This document shows, piece by piece, positions 43,234 to 53,361 of a stretch of 64,000 nt of DNA (positions are counted from its first letter, which is position 1; each line of letters starts with the position of its first letter). The translations under genes and the position numbers were made by a program. The notes under the pieces are model-generated. The model was not told where the DNA came from and searched no databases. It saw only the letters and a list, made by a program, of their open reading frames with translations. The DNA comes from Anaerolineae bacterium (GTDB lineage: Bacteria; Chloroflexota; Anaerolineae; 4572-78; J111): assembly GCA_023382535.1 (NCBI GenBank), contig JAHDWA010000001.1, forward strand, positions 1-64,000, read 5' to 3'.

Positions 43234-46200
43234 ATGGCGACAATTTTGGTGGTTGACCCCCACTCCCGCAATCGAGAATTTCTAGTGACACTGTTGGGTG
43301 ATAAAGGTCATCGCCTGCTGGAAGCGGTTGATGGAGCCGAAAGTTTGGCTCTGGCAAGAGCCGAACACCCAGACCTTATCATTACCCCTATCCTTTTGCT
43401 AACCATGGACGTCTCTGCGTTCGTGCGTCAACTCCGGGCCGATCCATCCCTGGCACAGGTCCCGCTCGTTTTCTACACCGCCTCCTATTTGGAGCCAGAG
43501 GCCCGTGCCCTGGCCCAGGCTTGCGGTGTGCCTTATATCCTGCCCAAACCCAGTGAACCAGAGATAATGTTGGCCACGATTGAAACCGTCCTCGGTTTTC
43601 CTCCCCCCCCTGAAGCAAATCGACCTGGCAAAGCCCTAGACCGGGAGAAACTGGGCTTGCTCCCCGATACGCTGACCCGGCCAATTGAGGAGCTAAGCGC
43701 AACTAACCAAAAGTTAGAGGTGCTCATCGAAACCAGTCTAAAGTTAACCTCAGAGCGTGACCCGCAGCGCCTGCTTGAAAGCTTCTGTCGGGCGGCGCGA
43801 GAGCTGATGGGGGCCAGCTATGCGACCCTCAGCCTGCTCCGTGAGGGCGAGCCGGAACTACATTCCTTACTGAATTGGGGGTTAGCCCCTGATACTGCCG
43901 CCAAGCTTGGTTCTACTCTGCCTCACCCGGATATTCTGTTCACTTTGATGGCCGAGCGCCTCCCCTACCGCTGGCCTCATCCCGACGGCACCTCCGAGAC
44001 GGCCGGTTTTCCGCCCTCCTACCCCCCCATTCATTCCCTTTTGGCCGTTCCTATTGGGTCGCCCAGCCATGTCTACGGCTGGCTCAGCCTGGTAGACAAA
44101 ATTGGGCTGGAGGCATTTAGCGCCACAGACGAACAACTCGCACTTAGCCTGGCGACCCTGGTCGGTCAACTCTATGAAAACAGCACTCTCCAGTTGGTCG
44201 AAATCCAACAGCACACCCAACAGCTTGAGCACGAGATAGCCGAGCGCCAGCAGGCTGAAGCAAGTTTCCTCCGCAGCATACAAGAAATGGATCTAGCCTA
44301 CCGGCAAGCCATCGTCTATGCGCGAGAGCTTCAGGCGGAAGTGGCTGAGCATAAGCGGACTCAGGAGATTTTGCAGCGCCGCGAGCAAGAGTATCGCTCC
44401 CTGGCCGAGAATGCACTGGATATCATCGCCCGCTTTGACCGGGAACTGCGCCATCTTTACATCAATCCCCAGATTGAAGCCAAAACAGGCTTGCCGCCGT
44501 CGGCTTTTATCGGCCGGACCAACCGGGAATTGGGGATGCCGGAACAACTTGTTGAGTATTGGGATGAGAAACTACGCCAAGTTTTTACTACCGGCCAGGC
44601 CGAGACGACTGAGTTTGAGTTTCCTACTCCGGCTGGCCCTGGCCACTTTGAAGCGCGGCTTGTCCCCGAAATTGACCCAGATGGCGTGGTTGCGAGCGTA
44701 TTGGTCCTCACCCGTGATATCACCGAGCGCAAGCGGGCGGAAGCAACTTTGCGCGAAAGTGAGGACCGCTTCCGCCGCACCTTTGACCAATCGCCGATTG
44801 GGGCGGCGATGGTCTCGCTGGATTATCGGTTCCTGCGGGTCAACGAAGCCCTGTGCCAAATTACGGGTTATACGGCTGCTGAACTCATCTCGCTCAGTTT
44901 CCCTGACATCACGCACCCGGACGACCTGGCCGCCGACCTGGACTATGTCCGCCGGTTGCAAGCGGGAGAGATCGAACAGTATCGGATGGATAAACGATAT
45001 CTCCGCAAAGATGGCGAGATGGTTTGGGTCCATTTATCCGTTCGCATGATCGTCGATGCGCAGGGCCAGCCCCTTTACTTCTTGCCAATCATGGAAAACA
45101 TTACCGAGCGCAAACAGGCCGAAATCGAGCTGGAACAACGCGCGGTCCAGTTAGCCTTGATTAACAATATTAGCGCCCAGGTTACGGCCGTGTTGGAAGT
45201 AGACCGGTTGTTAGACCAGGCGGCGTTCCTGATCCAGTACATGTTTGACTATCATCACGTCGCTCTTTTCCTCATCGAGGGAGAGATGCTCAGCCTCAAA
45301 GCGATGGCTGGGTTATATGTCCCCTATTTTCCGGCAGGCCATACGCAGCGTCTCAACCAGGGGATTATAGGCCGGGTGGCGACCTCCGGCGAAAAAGTTG
45401 TGGCCAATGATGTCAGCCGGGACCCCCATTACATTTCTTTAATCGTGGCCCACTCGACTACCCGCTCAGAGCTATGTATCCCCCTGGGCATCGCCGGACA
45501 AACCATCGGCGTCCTGGATATCCAAAGCCCTCACCTGAACGGGTTTAGCCAAAATGATGTCATGGTGATGGAGGCTTTAGCCCATCAGTTGGCCGGGGCC
45601 ATTGCCAATGCCCATTTATACGAACAGGCCCGGCAGGAAATCAGCGAGCGCCAGCGGGTCGAGCAGGAAATTTCAGCCCGCAACCGCGAACTGACCCTGC
45701 TCAACCAAATCATTGCCGTTTCATCGGGCGGCCAGGAAATCGAGACGATTTTAGAAACCACATGCCGCGAGTTAGCCTATGCCTTTAACCTGGCTCGGGT
45801 AACGGCCACCCTGCTGAACGAGGAGAAAGATGCAGCAATCGTCGCGGCCGAGTATTCAGCCGGAGAGGCCGACCTGGCTGAATTTCAAGATGGAGAGTGG
45901 TTAGCGGCCCAGGGAACTATCTTTCGGCCGGATCCTCACGATCCCTTAGCGCGCTACTTGCTCAACCAGTCCGGGCCGCTCGTGGTCCCTGAGGCTCAAA
46001 ACGATCCTCGCCTGGTCTCTCTCCGTGAGACATTACGGCGGCGGGGAATTGTCTCCCTGCTGCTGCTGCCTCTCCAAGATGAGGGGGACATTTGGGGCAG
46101 TTTAAACCTGGAAGCAGGCGAGCCGCGTTTTTTCTTAGCCGAAGAGGTGGCCCTGGCCTGGAGTGTCGCCGACCAGGTCGCCGGCGCGCTCCGCCGAATC

Positions 46201-47859
46201 AGGCTTGAGCAGAAGCGGGCTGAGGCTGAAGCCGAAGTCCAGGCCAGCGCGGAGCGCTTCCGTCAGGTCGTGGCTTCGATTGGCGACCACGTTTATATGA
46301 GTGAAATCACCGCCGAGGGTTTCCACCTCAACCGCTACATCTCTCCCAACGTAGAGGAGTTAACCGGTTACCCCCTGGAAAAATTTATAAGTGATGCGGC
46401 TTTTTGGCCTACCGTCGTCATCCATCCTGATGACCAAGCCTTGGCCGCCGGGCAGTTGAGCCGCTTGAAGCACGGGGAGAACAGCGAAGTTGAATATCGG
46501 CTGGTGCGGGCTGATGGGCAGATCATTTGGGTGCGTGATAACGGCCGGGTCGTGCCGCAAGCCGACTCTATCTTGATTTACGGCATCGTCAGCAATATTA
46601 CTGAACGCAAACAAGCCGAAACGGCCCTGCTGGAGGAACGCGCGTTGCTTGCCCAGCGGGTGGTCGAGCGCACTGCCGAACTGAGCGCGGCCAATGCCCA
46701 TCTGGCCCGCGCGGCCCAGCTTAAAGATGAGTTTCTGGCGAACATGAGTCACGAACTCCGCACCCCCTTGAACGCTATCCTGGGCATGTCGGAAATCCTG
46801 CGGGAAAATACTTTTGGCCCTTTGAACAAGGAACAGCTCAACTTCGTCGGCCACATCGAAGAGGGAGGCCGGCACCTGCTGCTGCTTATTAACGATATTT
46901 TGGATCTCTCTAAAATTGAAGCCGGTAAATTGGATCTGATCCTTACGCCGGTTGTAGTTGAGGATGTCTGCCAGGCCAGTTTGCGCTTTATCAAACAAAT
47001 GGCCCAGAAAAAACAGATTAGCCTCTCTTTTGCTATAGACTCACCTATTTCCACAATTCAGGCCGATGAGCGCCGCCTGAAACAAATCCTGGTCAATCTG
47101 TTGACCAACGCGGTTAAGTTTACCCCGGAGGGCGGCCAGGTGAAGTTAGAGGTCGTCAATGACCCGACCAGCGAGACGGTTTGTTTTAATGTGCATGATA
47201 CCGGGATTGGGATTGCCCCGGACGACATGGAGCGGCTGTTCAAACCGTTTATCCAATTGGACAGCAAACTTTCCCGCCACCAAGATGGCACCGGCCTGGG
47301 GCTGTCGCTCGTGTTCCGGCTCACCGAGCTGCACGGCGGCGGTGTAAAAGTAGAGAGCCGCCTCGGCCAGGGCAGCAAATTCACCGTCTCCCTGCCCTCC
47401 TGGGCTGAGGTTAGCCCGGCTGAGCCGGTCCAGTTCCAGCAGGCCAGCTACCCACCGCTATCACCTCAAGGGGCTCTTTCCCTTGAAAAACCGCTCATCC
47501 TCCTGGCTGAAGATAATGAGGCCAATATCAAGACCCTGGCTCCCTATCTCCAGGCCAAAGGGTACCGGCTCAAGCTGGCCCGCAACGGCAGCCAGACAAT
47601 CCAAATGGCTCAAGAAGAAACACCGGGTGTAATCCTCATGGATATTCAGATGCCGGTTATGGATGGGTTGGAGGCAATTCGCCAGTTGCGCGCCAATGGC
47701 CAATTCGCTGGCGTACCCATCATTGCCCTGACCGCCCTGGCCATGCCCGGCGACCCGGAGCGCTGCCTGGCGGCCGGGGCCAACGCCTATCTCAGTAAAC
47801 CGGTCAGCTTGAAAGGGTTAGTTGAATTGATCGAGCAAATGGCGCCATATCCCCCTTGA
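43234..47859 (+). CDS. Hybrid sensor histidine kinase (pseudo-REC, GAFs, PASs, HK, REC)
   Basis: About 1541 residues from the ATG at 43234 (a GTG at 43198 is possible). Order: N-terminal receiver-like domain (1-125) in which the phospho-acceptor position reads LIITPILLLTMD with P instead of D, so a pseudo-receiver; GAF-like domain (about 160-325); two PAS domains (about 385-625); two GAF domains (about 645-975); PAS (about 1005-1120); HisKA with H1173 in NMSHELRTPLN; HATPase_c with N box, DTGIGI and GTGLGLS; and a C-terminal receiver (about 1425-1540) with D in VILMDIQMP and K in YLSKPVS. It is the top of a five-gene phosphorelay operon. Cytoplasmic; no membrane spans seen. Confidence 0.92.
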   Translation: MATILVVDPHSRNREFLVTLLGDKGHRLLEAVDGAESLALARAEHPDLIITPILLLTMDVSAFVRQLRADPSLAQVPLVFYTASYLEPEARALAQACGVPYILPKPSEPEIMLATIETVLGFPPPPEANRPGKALDREKLGLLPDTLTRPIEELSATNQKLEVLIETSLKLTSERDPQRLLESFCRAARELMGASYATLSLLREGEPELHSLLNWGLAPDTAAKLGSTLPHPDILFTLMAERLPYRWPHPDGTSETAGFPPSYPPIHSLLAVPIGSPSHVYGWLSLVDKIGLEAFSATDEQLALSLATLVGQLYENSTLQLVEIQQHTQQLEHEIAERQQAEASFLRSIQEMDLAYRQAIVYARELQAEVAEHKRTQEILQRREQEYRSLAENALDIIARFDRELRHLYINPQIEAKTGLPPSAFIGRTNRELGMPEQLVEYWDEKLRQVFTTGQAETTEFEFPTPAGPGHFEARLVPEIDPDGVVASVLVLTRDITERKRAEATLRESEDRFRRTFDQSPIGAAMVSLDYRFLRVNEALCQITGYTAAELISLSFPDITHPDDLAADLDYVRRLQAGEIEQYRMDKRYLRKDGEMVWVHLSVRMIVDAQGQPLYFLPIMENITERKQAEIELEQRAVQLALINNISAQVTAVLEVDRLLDQAAFLIQYMFDYHHVALFLIEGEMLSLKAMAGLYVPYFPAGHTQRLNQGIIGRVATSGEKVVANDVSRDPHYISLIVAHSTTRSELCIPLGIAGQTIGVLDIQSPHLNGFSQNDVMVMEALAHQLAGAIANAHLYEQARQEISERQRVEQEISARNRELTLLNQIIAVSSGGQEIETILETTCRELAYAFNLARVTATLLNEEKDAAIVAAEYSAGEADLAEFQDGEWLAAQGTIFRPDPHDPLARYLLNQSGPLVVPEAQNDPRLVSLRETLRRRGIVSLLLLPLQDEGDIWGSLNLEAGEPRFFLAEEVALAWSVADQVAGALRRIRLEQKRAEAEAEVQASAERFRQVVASIGDHVYMSEITAEGFHLNRYISPNVEELTGYPLEKFISDAAFWPTVVIHPDDQALAAGQLSRLKHGENSEVEYRLVRADGQIIWVRDNGRVVPQADSILIYGIVSNITERKQAETALLEERALLAQRVVERTAELSAANAHLARAAQLKDEFLANMSHELRTPLNAILGMSEILRENTFGPLNKEQLNFVGHIEEGGRHLLLLINDILDLSKIEAGKLDLILTPVVVEDVCQASLRFIKQMAQKKQISLSFAIDSPISTIQADERRLKQILVNLLTNAVKFTPEGGQVKLEVVNDPTSETVCFNVHDTGIGIAPDDMERLFKPFIQLDSKLSRHQDGTGLGLSLVFRLTELHGGGVKVESRLGQGSKFTVSLPSWAEVSPAEPVQFQQASYPPLSPQGALSLEKPLILLAEDNEANIKTLAPYLQAKGYRLKLARNGSQTIQMAQEETPGVILMDIQMPVMDGLEAIRQLRANGQFAGVPIIALTALAMPGDPERCLAAGANAYLSKPVSLKGLVELIEQMAPYPP

Positions 47860-47871
47860 TAGAGGCTACCT

Positions 47872-48969
47872 ATGTCTTCGACCGCTCTCCAAATTCTCAT
47901 TGTGGATGACCAGCCCAGCGCCCGTGATACCCTCAAGGGGCTACTGCATCCAGAAGGCTACCAGCTTACTTTTGCCGCCAGCGGTCTAGAAGCCCTGGCC
48001 TGTTTAGAGCAGGGCCAGCCGGATACCATCCTGCTTGACGTAATGATGCCGGGCATGGATGGTTTTGAAGTGTGCCGCCGTCTTAAAGCAACAGGCAAGT
48101 GGCGGCACATTCCCATCATCCTGATCACTGCCCTGGACGGCCCGGAAGATATAGCCGCCGGGCTGGATGCCGGGGCTGACGATTTTATCTCCAAACCGGT
48201 CCAAACCCTTGAACTGCGGGCACGGGTGCGCTCGATGCTCCGCCTTAAAAAGCAATTTGACGACCTGCAAGCGATGCTGCAATTGCGAGAAGATATGGTC
48301 CAGATGATTGTGCATGACTTCAGAACTCCCCTGACGGTTATCCTTGGCTTAACTGAATTGCTATCCAGGCAGGCTAAGCTTGCGCCCGAAACACGGGAAG
48401 GTATCAAAACCATCAATACCCACACCCATCGCCTGAATGAGTATCTCAACGATTTGTTGATGCTGGCCAAAATGGAAAACGATTCGTTGATCTTGAACTG
48501 TTCCAGGGTTAATCTGAACGAATTGGTTGTGGAGGTCGAGGAGAATCACCGCCCTATCGCCGACGCAAAAAAAATCCATCTGCGGCTGGGCTTGCCAGAA
48601 CAGACCCCTGATCTCTCTCTCGATGCCAAACTTACGCAACGAGTGTTGGACAATCTGCTCTCCAATGCCTTAAAATTCTCGCCGGCTCAGAGTACCGTCA
48701 CCATAACTGTTGAGTATCCACACCAAACCAATGGCGAGGCGGGATCCCCTGCTTTCAGGCTAAAAATAGCCGACGAAGGCCCTGGTGTTCCTGAACCGTA
48801 CCAGCAAAGCATTTTTGATAAATTCAAAATTATTGACTTGCACAAAAAAGAGGTGCCCCAACTTGGCTTGGGCTTGGCCTTCTGTAAGTTGGTCGTTGAG
48901 GCGCATGGGGGTACCATTTTTGTGGAGAATAATCAGCCTCAAGGCGCTGTTTTTACCATAGAAATTTGA
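47872..48969 (+). CDS. Receiver-histidine kinase
   Basis: 365 residues. Receiver (1-122): IVDDQPSARD, D in TILLDVMMPGMDG, K in DFISKPVQ. HisKA: H148 in MIVHDFRTPLT. HATPase_c: DNLLSNALKFSP, IADEGPGVP, LGLGLAFCK. It has no sensor domain, so it is driven by receiver phosphorylation. Twelve bases separate it from the hybrid kinase and 20 from the next gene. Confidence 0.93.
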   Translation: MSSTALQILIVDDQPSARDTLKGLLHPEGYQLTFAASGLEALACLEQGQPDTILLDVMMPGMDGFEVCRRLKATGKWRHIPIILITALDGPEDIAAGLDAGADDFISKPVQTLELRARVRSMLRLKKQFDDLQAMLQLREDMVQMIVHDFRTPLTVILGLTELLSRQAKLAPETREGIKTINTHTHRLNEYLNDLLMLAKMENDSLILNCSRVNLNELVVEVEENHRPIADAKKIHLRLGLPEQTPDLSLDAKLTQRVLDNLLSNALKFSPAQSTVTITVEYPHQTNGEAGSPAFRLKIADEGPGVPEPYQQSIFDKFKIIDLHKKEVPQLGLGLAFCKLVVEAHGGTIFVENNQPQGAVFTIEI

Positions 48970-48989
48970 GAGACGATGAAGGACCGTTG

Positions 48990-50735
48990 ATGCAGGCAAC
49001 GATATTGATTGTAGACGACCAATTGAGCGCCCGCGAGGTTTTACGAGGTCTGCTGGCCGATCAAAATTACCGGCTGGTTTTTGCTGCCAGTGGCGAAGAA
49101 GCCTTGACCCAGGCCGTCGCCGTGTCCCCTGACCTTATTCTCCTGGATGTGATGATGCCGGACATGGACGGGTTTGAAGTCTGCCAGTCACTAAGAGGTG
49201 ATCCCCACCTGGCCGAGGTGCCGATTATGATGGTCACGTCATTGGATGATCGTGACTCGCGGCTGCGCGGGCTGGAAGTTGGCGTTGACGATTTTATCTC
49301 CAAGCCCTTTGATACGCTGGAGTTACGCGCCCGGATCAAAACTATTACCCGCCTCAACCGCTATCGCCGGCTAGTGCTGGAACGAACCTACCGCCAGCAG
49401 GCCGAAGAAGAAGTGTATCGTCGCAACCAGGAGTTGGTGCTGCTGAACCGGGTCATCTTGATGACGGCCTCCGTGCTCAACGCAGAAGAAATTTTACGCC
49501 TGGGCTGTGAGGCCATGGCCCACGCCTTTGACCTGCCTGAAGTGATTGCCCTGTTGTTAAATGAAACCCGGAGCCAGTTTGACCTGGTCGTTGAGTATAC
49601 GTCCCCGCTGGCGCGCCTTCAGCTAGAGCCAGCCGGCCCAGGGCAAAAGGAGGGGCAGAATCATCGGATGGATGGGGCGATTCCTTTTGCCGGCCTCTGG
49701 TCGGAGTATTTGCTGGAACATAAGGTGCCGATCGCTATTATTGGGCCGCCCACCAATCCCCAATTAGCCCCAATTTATCAATTGATGCTGAAGTACGGTT
49801 TCTACGCCTTGCTCCTGGCGCCCATCTTAGTTGACAACGAGACGGTGGGTCTTATCCAAGTGAGTGCCGTTGAGCCGCGTCCCTTTGACCAGGCCGACCT
49901 AACCCTGGCCCAAAGCATTGCCACCGCCGTGGGCCACACTCTCAAGACTGCTCGTTTGTACCAAAACCTGCACCAGTATGCCGAGAGCCTGGAAAAAACG
50001 ATGCGCCAGGAGCAAGAAAAACAGGCAGCCCTTGACCGGCTGCGCCAGACCTTTCTGGGCGCGGTCAATCATGAAATGCGGACGCCCCTGGCCCTTATTT
50101 TTCAAATTATGGGAATGTTCGAGGAGTCTTACCTGGGTAAGCTGAAGCCCGAGCAGCTCGATGGGCTGATGGCTTTGCGGCGACAGATCGAAATCTTGAG
50201 CCAGATGATCGAGAGCTTAACCCGGACAGCGGCTTTTTTGGCTAAACAAGAAATCGTCAGGCCCGTGCCGGCCTTTCTAGAGCCGGTGTTTCAAGAGGTC
50301 ATTCCGCTGGCTGAATTCAGGGCCAGGAGCAAGGAAATTACGGTTGAAACCGAGTTAATGCCGGATCTGCCGGCTTTACACCTGGATGTCAAACAGATGA
50401 GCACAGCCTTAACCCAACTCCTGGATAACGCCGTCAAATTCAACCAGTCCGGTGGGAAAATTAAACTTGCTGCCCAAGCCGATGAAGAGTGGATAATCAT
50501 TACCATTACTGATACGGGGATGGGGATCGAAACCGAGCAGATCTATCGGATGTGGGAGCTTTTTGAACAGGGCGCTGATCCCTTGCGGCGGGCGCAGGAA
50601 GGGCTGGGCTTGGGCCTGGTCCTCGCCCACCATATTATCCAGGCGCATCAAGGTGTCATCGAGGTTGCCTCAATCCTGGAACAGGGGAGCACGTTTACCG
50701 TAAAGCTGCCTCGCACTCGGCGAGCCAATTTCTAG
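48990..50735 (+). CDS. Receiver-GAF-histidine kinase
   Basis: 581 residues from the ATG at 48990. Receiver: IVDDQLSAREVL, D in LILLDVMMPDMDG, K in DFISKPFDT. A coiled linker and GAF domain (about 150-330) follow, then HisKA with H361 in AVNHEMRTPLA and HATPase_c with DTGMGI and GLGLGLVLAHH. The receiver has the same REVLRGLL segment as that of the next gene, showing that these arose by duplication. Confidence 0.92.
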   Translation: MQATILIVDDQLSAREVLRGLLADQNYRLVFAASGEEALTQAVAVSPDLILLDVMMPDMDGFEVCQSLRGDPHLAEVPIMMVTSLDDRDSRLRGLEVGVDDFISKPFDTLELRARIKTITRLNRYRRLVLERTYRQQAEEEVYRRNQELVLLNRVILMTASVLNAEEILRLGCEAMAHAFDLPEVIALLLNETRSQFDLVVEYTSPLARLQLEPAGPGQKEGQNHRMDGAIPFAGLWSEYLLEHKVPIAIIGPPTNPQLAPIYQLMLKYGFYALLLAPILVDNETVGLIQVSAVEPRPFDQADLTLAQSIATAVGHTLKTARLYQNLHQYAESLEKTMRQEQEKQAALDRLRQTFLGAVNHEMRTPLALIFQIMGMFEESYLGKLKPEQLDGLMALRRQIEILSQMIESLTRTAAFLAKQEIVRPVPAFLEPVFQEVIPLAEFRARSKEITVETELMPDLPALHLDVKQMSTALTQLLDNAVKFNQSGGKIKLAAQADEEWIIITITDTGMGIETEQIYRMWELFEQGADPLRRAQEGLGLGLVLAHHIIQAHQGVIEVASILEQGSTFTVKLPRTRRANF

Positions 50736-50784
50736 TAATATCTTAGAGGAACGTTGTAACAAATTATTTTTACGAAAGTAGCTT

Positions 50785-52311
50785 ATGCAAAGCGCAGGTC
50801 ATATCCTTATTGTAGATGACCAATTAAGTGCCCGGGAGGTTTTAAGGGGCCTGCTAAGCGGGAAGGGCTATCAATTGGTTTTTGCCAGCGGCGGCCAGGA
50901 AGCTTTGATCAAAGCCTCCGCGCAGCTTCCCGATTTGGTGCTGCTGGACGTGATGATGCCGGGTATGGATGGTTTTGAAGTTTGCCGAAGGCTGCGGAAC
51001 GACCCGGCCCTGGCTGGGCTGCCCATCATTATGGTCACCTCTTTGGACGACCAGGAGGCGAGATTGAGGGGCTTGGAACTGGGGGTAGATGATTTCCTCT
51101 CCAAACCTTTCAATCCGACCGAATTGCAGCTCAGGGTCCAAACCATTACCCGCCTCAATCGCCAGCGCCGGCAGCATCTGTTGGAATTACAGGCTGAACG
51201 GGACCGGACCCAGGCGATTCTGGAAGCGTTGGGTGAAGCCGTGATCGTCACGGATGCCGCCGGCGTCGTTGAATATCTCAATCCGGCTGCCGCTGCTCTG
51301 ACCGGCTTTAGCCCCAGCGAAGCCAAGGGCCAGAGTTGGCGCTTGGGACAAAATGGAGAAAGCGGTGCTCAGCCTTATGAGGAGATTTTGGCCGTCGTGC
51401 AGAAGGGTCAAACCTGGCGGGGAGAAATGGTTCATCAGCGTCAGGATGGGACCCTTTACGATACGGCCATGACGGTGGCTCCGTTATTTGAGTTAGATCA
51501 ACCCGGCCAGCCGAGCGGTTTTGTCAGTGTTCAACGCGATATTACCCCCCTCAAAAAAGCTGAACGGGCCAAAGATGAATTTGTATCGAATGTTTCTCAC
51601 GAATTACGGACCCCCCTGTCCATCCTCACCCTGGTCAGTGACAATCTAGACCTGCTCTACGAGCGCCTGGACGAGCAGAAACGGCGCAAGATGATCCGTG
51701 ATATTCAGAAACAGACCCAAATATTGAACGAACTCATCGGCGATATTCTGGAAGTTTCGCGGCTTGATAGCGGGCGGGTTTCAATGGAGCGGGAAGCTTT
51801 GAATTTAAACGAGCTGGCTCAGCTAGAAGTCAAAGAGATGTCCCCCCTGGCTCAACAAAAACAACAGAATTTTAGCCTGAGCGGGGCGGAACCGCTCAAG
51901 GTCTGGGGTCATAAAATTCAGTTACAGCAAGTCATCCGCAATCTGTTAAACAACGCCATTAAATATACCCCGGAAGGCGGGCAAATTTACTGCGAGTGTC
52001 ACCGGTTATCGGTTCCATCGGCTTTGGCTGACCCCACGCGGGACACCGCCTGGCCTGGCCTGGCGAACCTGTCTTATCAACCCTGGGCCGCCCTGAGAGT
52101 GAGGGATACCGGGATTGGCATCAGCCCCGAAAATCTACCCTACGTATTCGAGCGTTTTTACCGGGTCAAAGCCCAGGATAATGTTCGCGGCACGGGCCTG
52201 GGCTTATCCATTGTGCGGAAATTAGTGGAGTTACATGACGGGCAGGTTGCGGTCAGTTCGACGCCCGGACAGGGCAGTGTTTTTGCGATCTACTTACCCG
52301 TGCTGGAGTAG
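50785..52311 (+). CDS. Receiver-PAS-histidine kinase
   Basis: 508 residues. Receiver: IVDDQLSAREVLRGLL, D in LVLLDVMMPGMDG, K in DFLSKPFNP. PAS (about 140-255; AVIVTDAAGVVEYLNPAAAA). HisKA with H272 in NVSHELRTPLS; HATPase_c with LLNNAIKYTPEGG, DTGIGI and GTGLGLSIV. It overlaps nothing and is followed after 4 bases by the regulator. Confidence 0.93.
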   Translation: MQSAGHILIVDDQLSAREVLRGLLSGKGYQLVFASGGQEALIKASAQLPDLVLLDVMMPGMDGFEVCRRLRNDPALAGLPIIMVTSLDDQEARLRGLELGVDDFLSKPFNPTELQLRVQTITRLNRQRRQHLLELQAERDRTQAILEALGEAVIVTDAAGVVEYLNPAAAALTGFSPSEAKGQSWRLGQNGESGAQPYEEILAVVQKGQTWRGEMVHQRQDGTLYDTAMTVAPLFELDQPGQPSGFVSVQRDITPLKKAERAKDEFVSNVSHELRTPLSILTLVSDNLDLLYERLDEQKRRKMIRDIQKQTQILNELIGDILEVSRLDSGRVSMEREALNLNELAQLEVKEMSPLAQQKQQNFSLSGAEPLKVWGHKIQLQQVIRNLLNNAIKYTPEGGQIYCECHRLSVPSALADPTRDTAWPGLANLSYQPWAALRVRDTGIGISPENLPYVFERFYRVKAQDNVRGTGLGLSIVRKLVELHDGQVAVSSTPGQGSVFAIYLPVLE

Positions 52312-52315
52312 TGTA

Positions 52316-53077
52316 ATGAAACAGGAAATTATCCCCTCTCCCCCGCCCACGACCATTCTCGTTGTTGATGATGACTTGGATATCCTTACTAATGTGAAAT
52401 TGGCCCTTGAAACGGAAGGCTATCAGATTTTAACCGCCCAAGACGGCCTTGAGGCCCTGGCCTTATTGCATGCCCAATCAGTTCACCTGATTTTGGCCGA
52501 TATTGCCATGTCACCGATGAACGGGTACCAATTATTTGAAAGGGTGCGCCAGGAGCCAAAGTGGGTCACTATTCCCTTCATGTTTCTAACCGCTCGGGCC
52601 ATGGACAGCGACATTCGTTATGGGAAAGAATTGGGCGTTGACGATTACCTGACCAAACCTTTCCGGGTGCTGGATTTACTGGCGGCGGTTCGGGGCAAGC
52701 TACGTCGAGCGAAACAACTGCGGGAAGGGTTGCCCTCCCTGGAAGCACCGTCCAAAGCGGAGACTCACGTTACGGTGGTAGGACGGCTGCGCATTGACTC
52801 TCGCCAGCATCGCGCCTGGCTGGGCGAGGAGGAGCTTAAACTATCGGTCAAGGAATTCAAGGTGCTGGAATACCTGGCCCAACGAAAAGGTAAAATTGTA
52901 CCTCCGCAGGAATTAATCCAGGTTAGTCGCGAGTTGAAAACCGATTATGTCGAAGCCGGTCTTCTTTTACGGCCCTTGATTCTGTCGGTCCGCCGTAAAT
53001 TGGGCGTGTCTACCGGCGAGATGGGCGTGATTGAAAATGTGCGAGGGATGGGCTACCGCTTGACCCTGCCTGAATGA
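52316..53077 (+). CDS. Receiver-winged helix response regulator
   Basis: 253 residues from the ATG at 52316. Receiver: VVDDDLDIL, D in LILADIAMSPMNG, T in FMFLTAR, K in DYLTKPFRV. A C-terminal Trans_reg_C winged helix (about 155-250) starts VGRLRIDSRQHRAW and ends GMGYRLTLPE. It is the probable transcriptional output of the five-gene phosphorelay. Its receiver is closest to the lone receiver at 20600-20983. Confidence 0.92.
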   Translation: MKQEIIPSPPPTTILVVDDDLDILTNVKLALETEGYQILTAQDGLEALALLHAQSVHLILADIAMSPMNGYQLFERVRQEPKWVTIPFMFLTARAMDSDIRYGKELGVDDYLTKPFRVLDLLAAVRGKLRRAKQLREGLPSLEAPSKAETHVTVVGRLRIDSRQHRAWLGEEELKLSVKEFKVLEYLAQRKGKIVPPQELIQVSRELKTDYVEAGLLLRPLILSVRRKLGVSTGEMGVIENVRGMGYRLTLPE

Positions 53078-53190
53078 GCCGTGAATAGAATGGTCGGATA
53101 TTGACAGCGGCAATTGAACCTAAGTGCTTTTGACAAACATCTACGAACGCGGGTAGTGGCATAAAAGTAAGTGATGAGTAAAATGGAGGG

Positions 53191-53361
53191 ATGATCCAAG
53201 AAACAATAACTTATCGATGTCGGGTCTGCAACAGCGAAAATATTGTCAAAAATGGCACTAATCGTTATGGTCAGCCGCAGTACTGGTGCAAGGACTGTGG
53301 GGCGCGACGGGTATTGAAGCCTAAACGTCAAGCCCTGGCTAAAAAAAAGCCACCAGCCTGA
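53191..53361 (+). CDS. insA: IS1 InsA-like protein
   Basis: 56 residues. A zinc-ribbon-like core is CRVCNSENIVKNG...QYWCKDCGARR. GGAGGG lies directly before the ATG. It ends in a run of lysines coded by AAAAAAAAG (53341-53349); a -1 slip there continues as ATSLKVYQERSSMRGIERAL into the InsB part, the known IS1 mechanism for making InsAB transposase. Confidence 0.85.
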   Translation: MIQETITYRCRVCNSENIVKNGTNRYGQPQYWCKDCGARRVLKPKRQALAKKKPPA

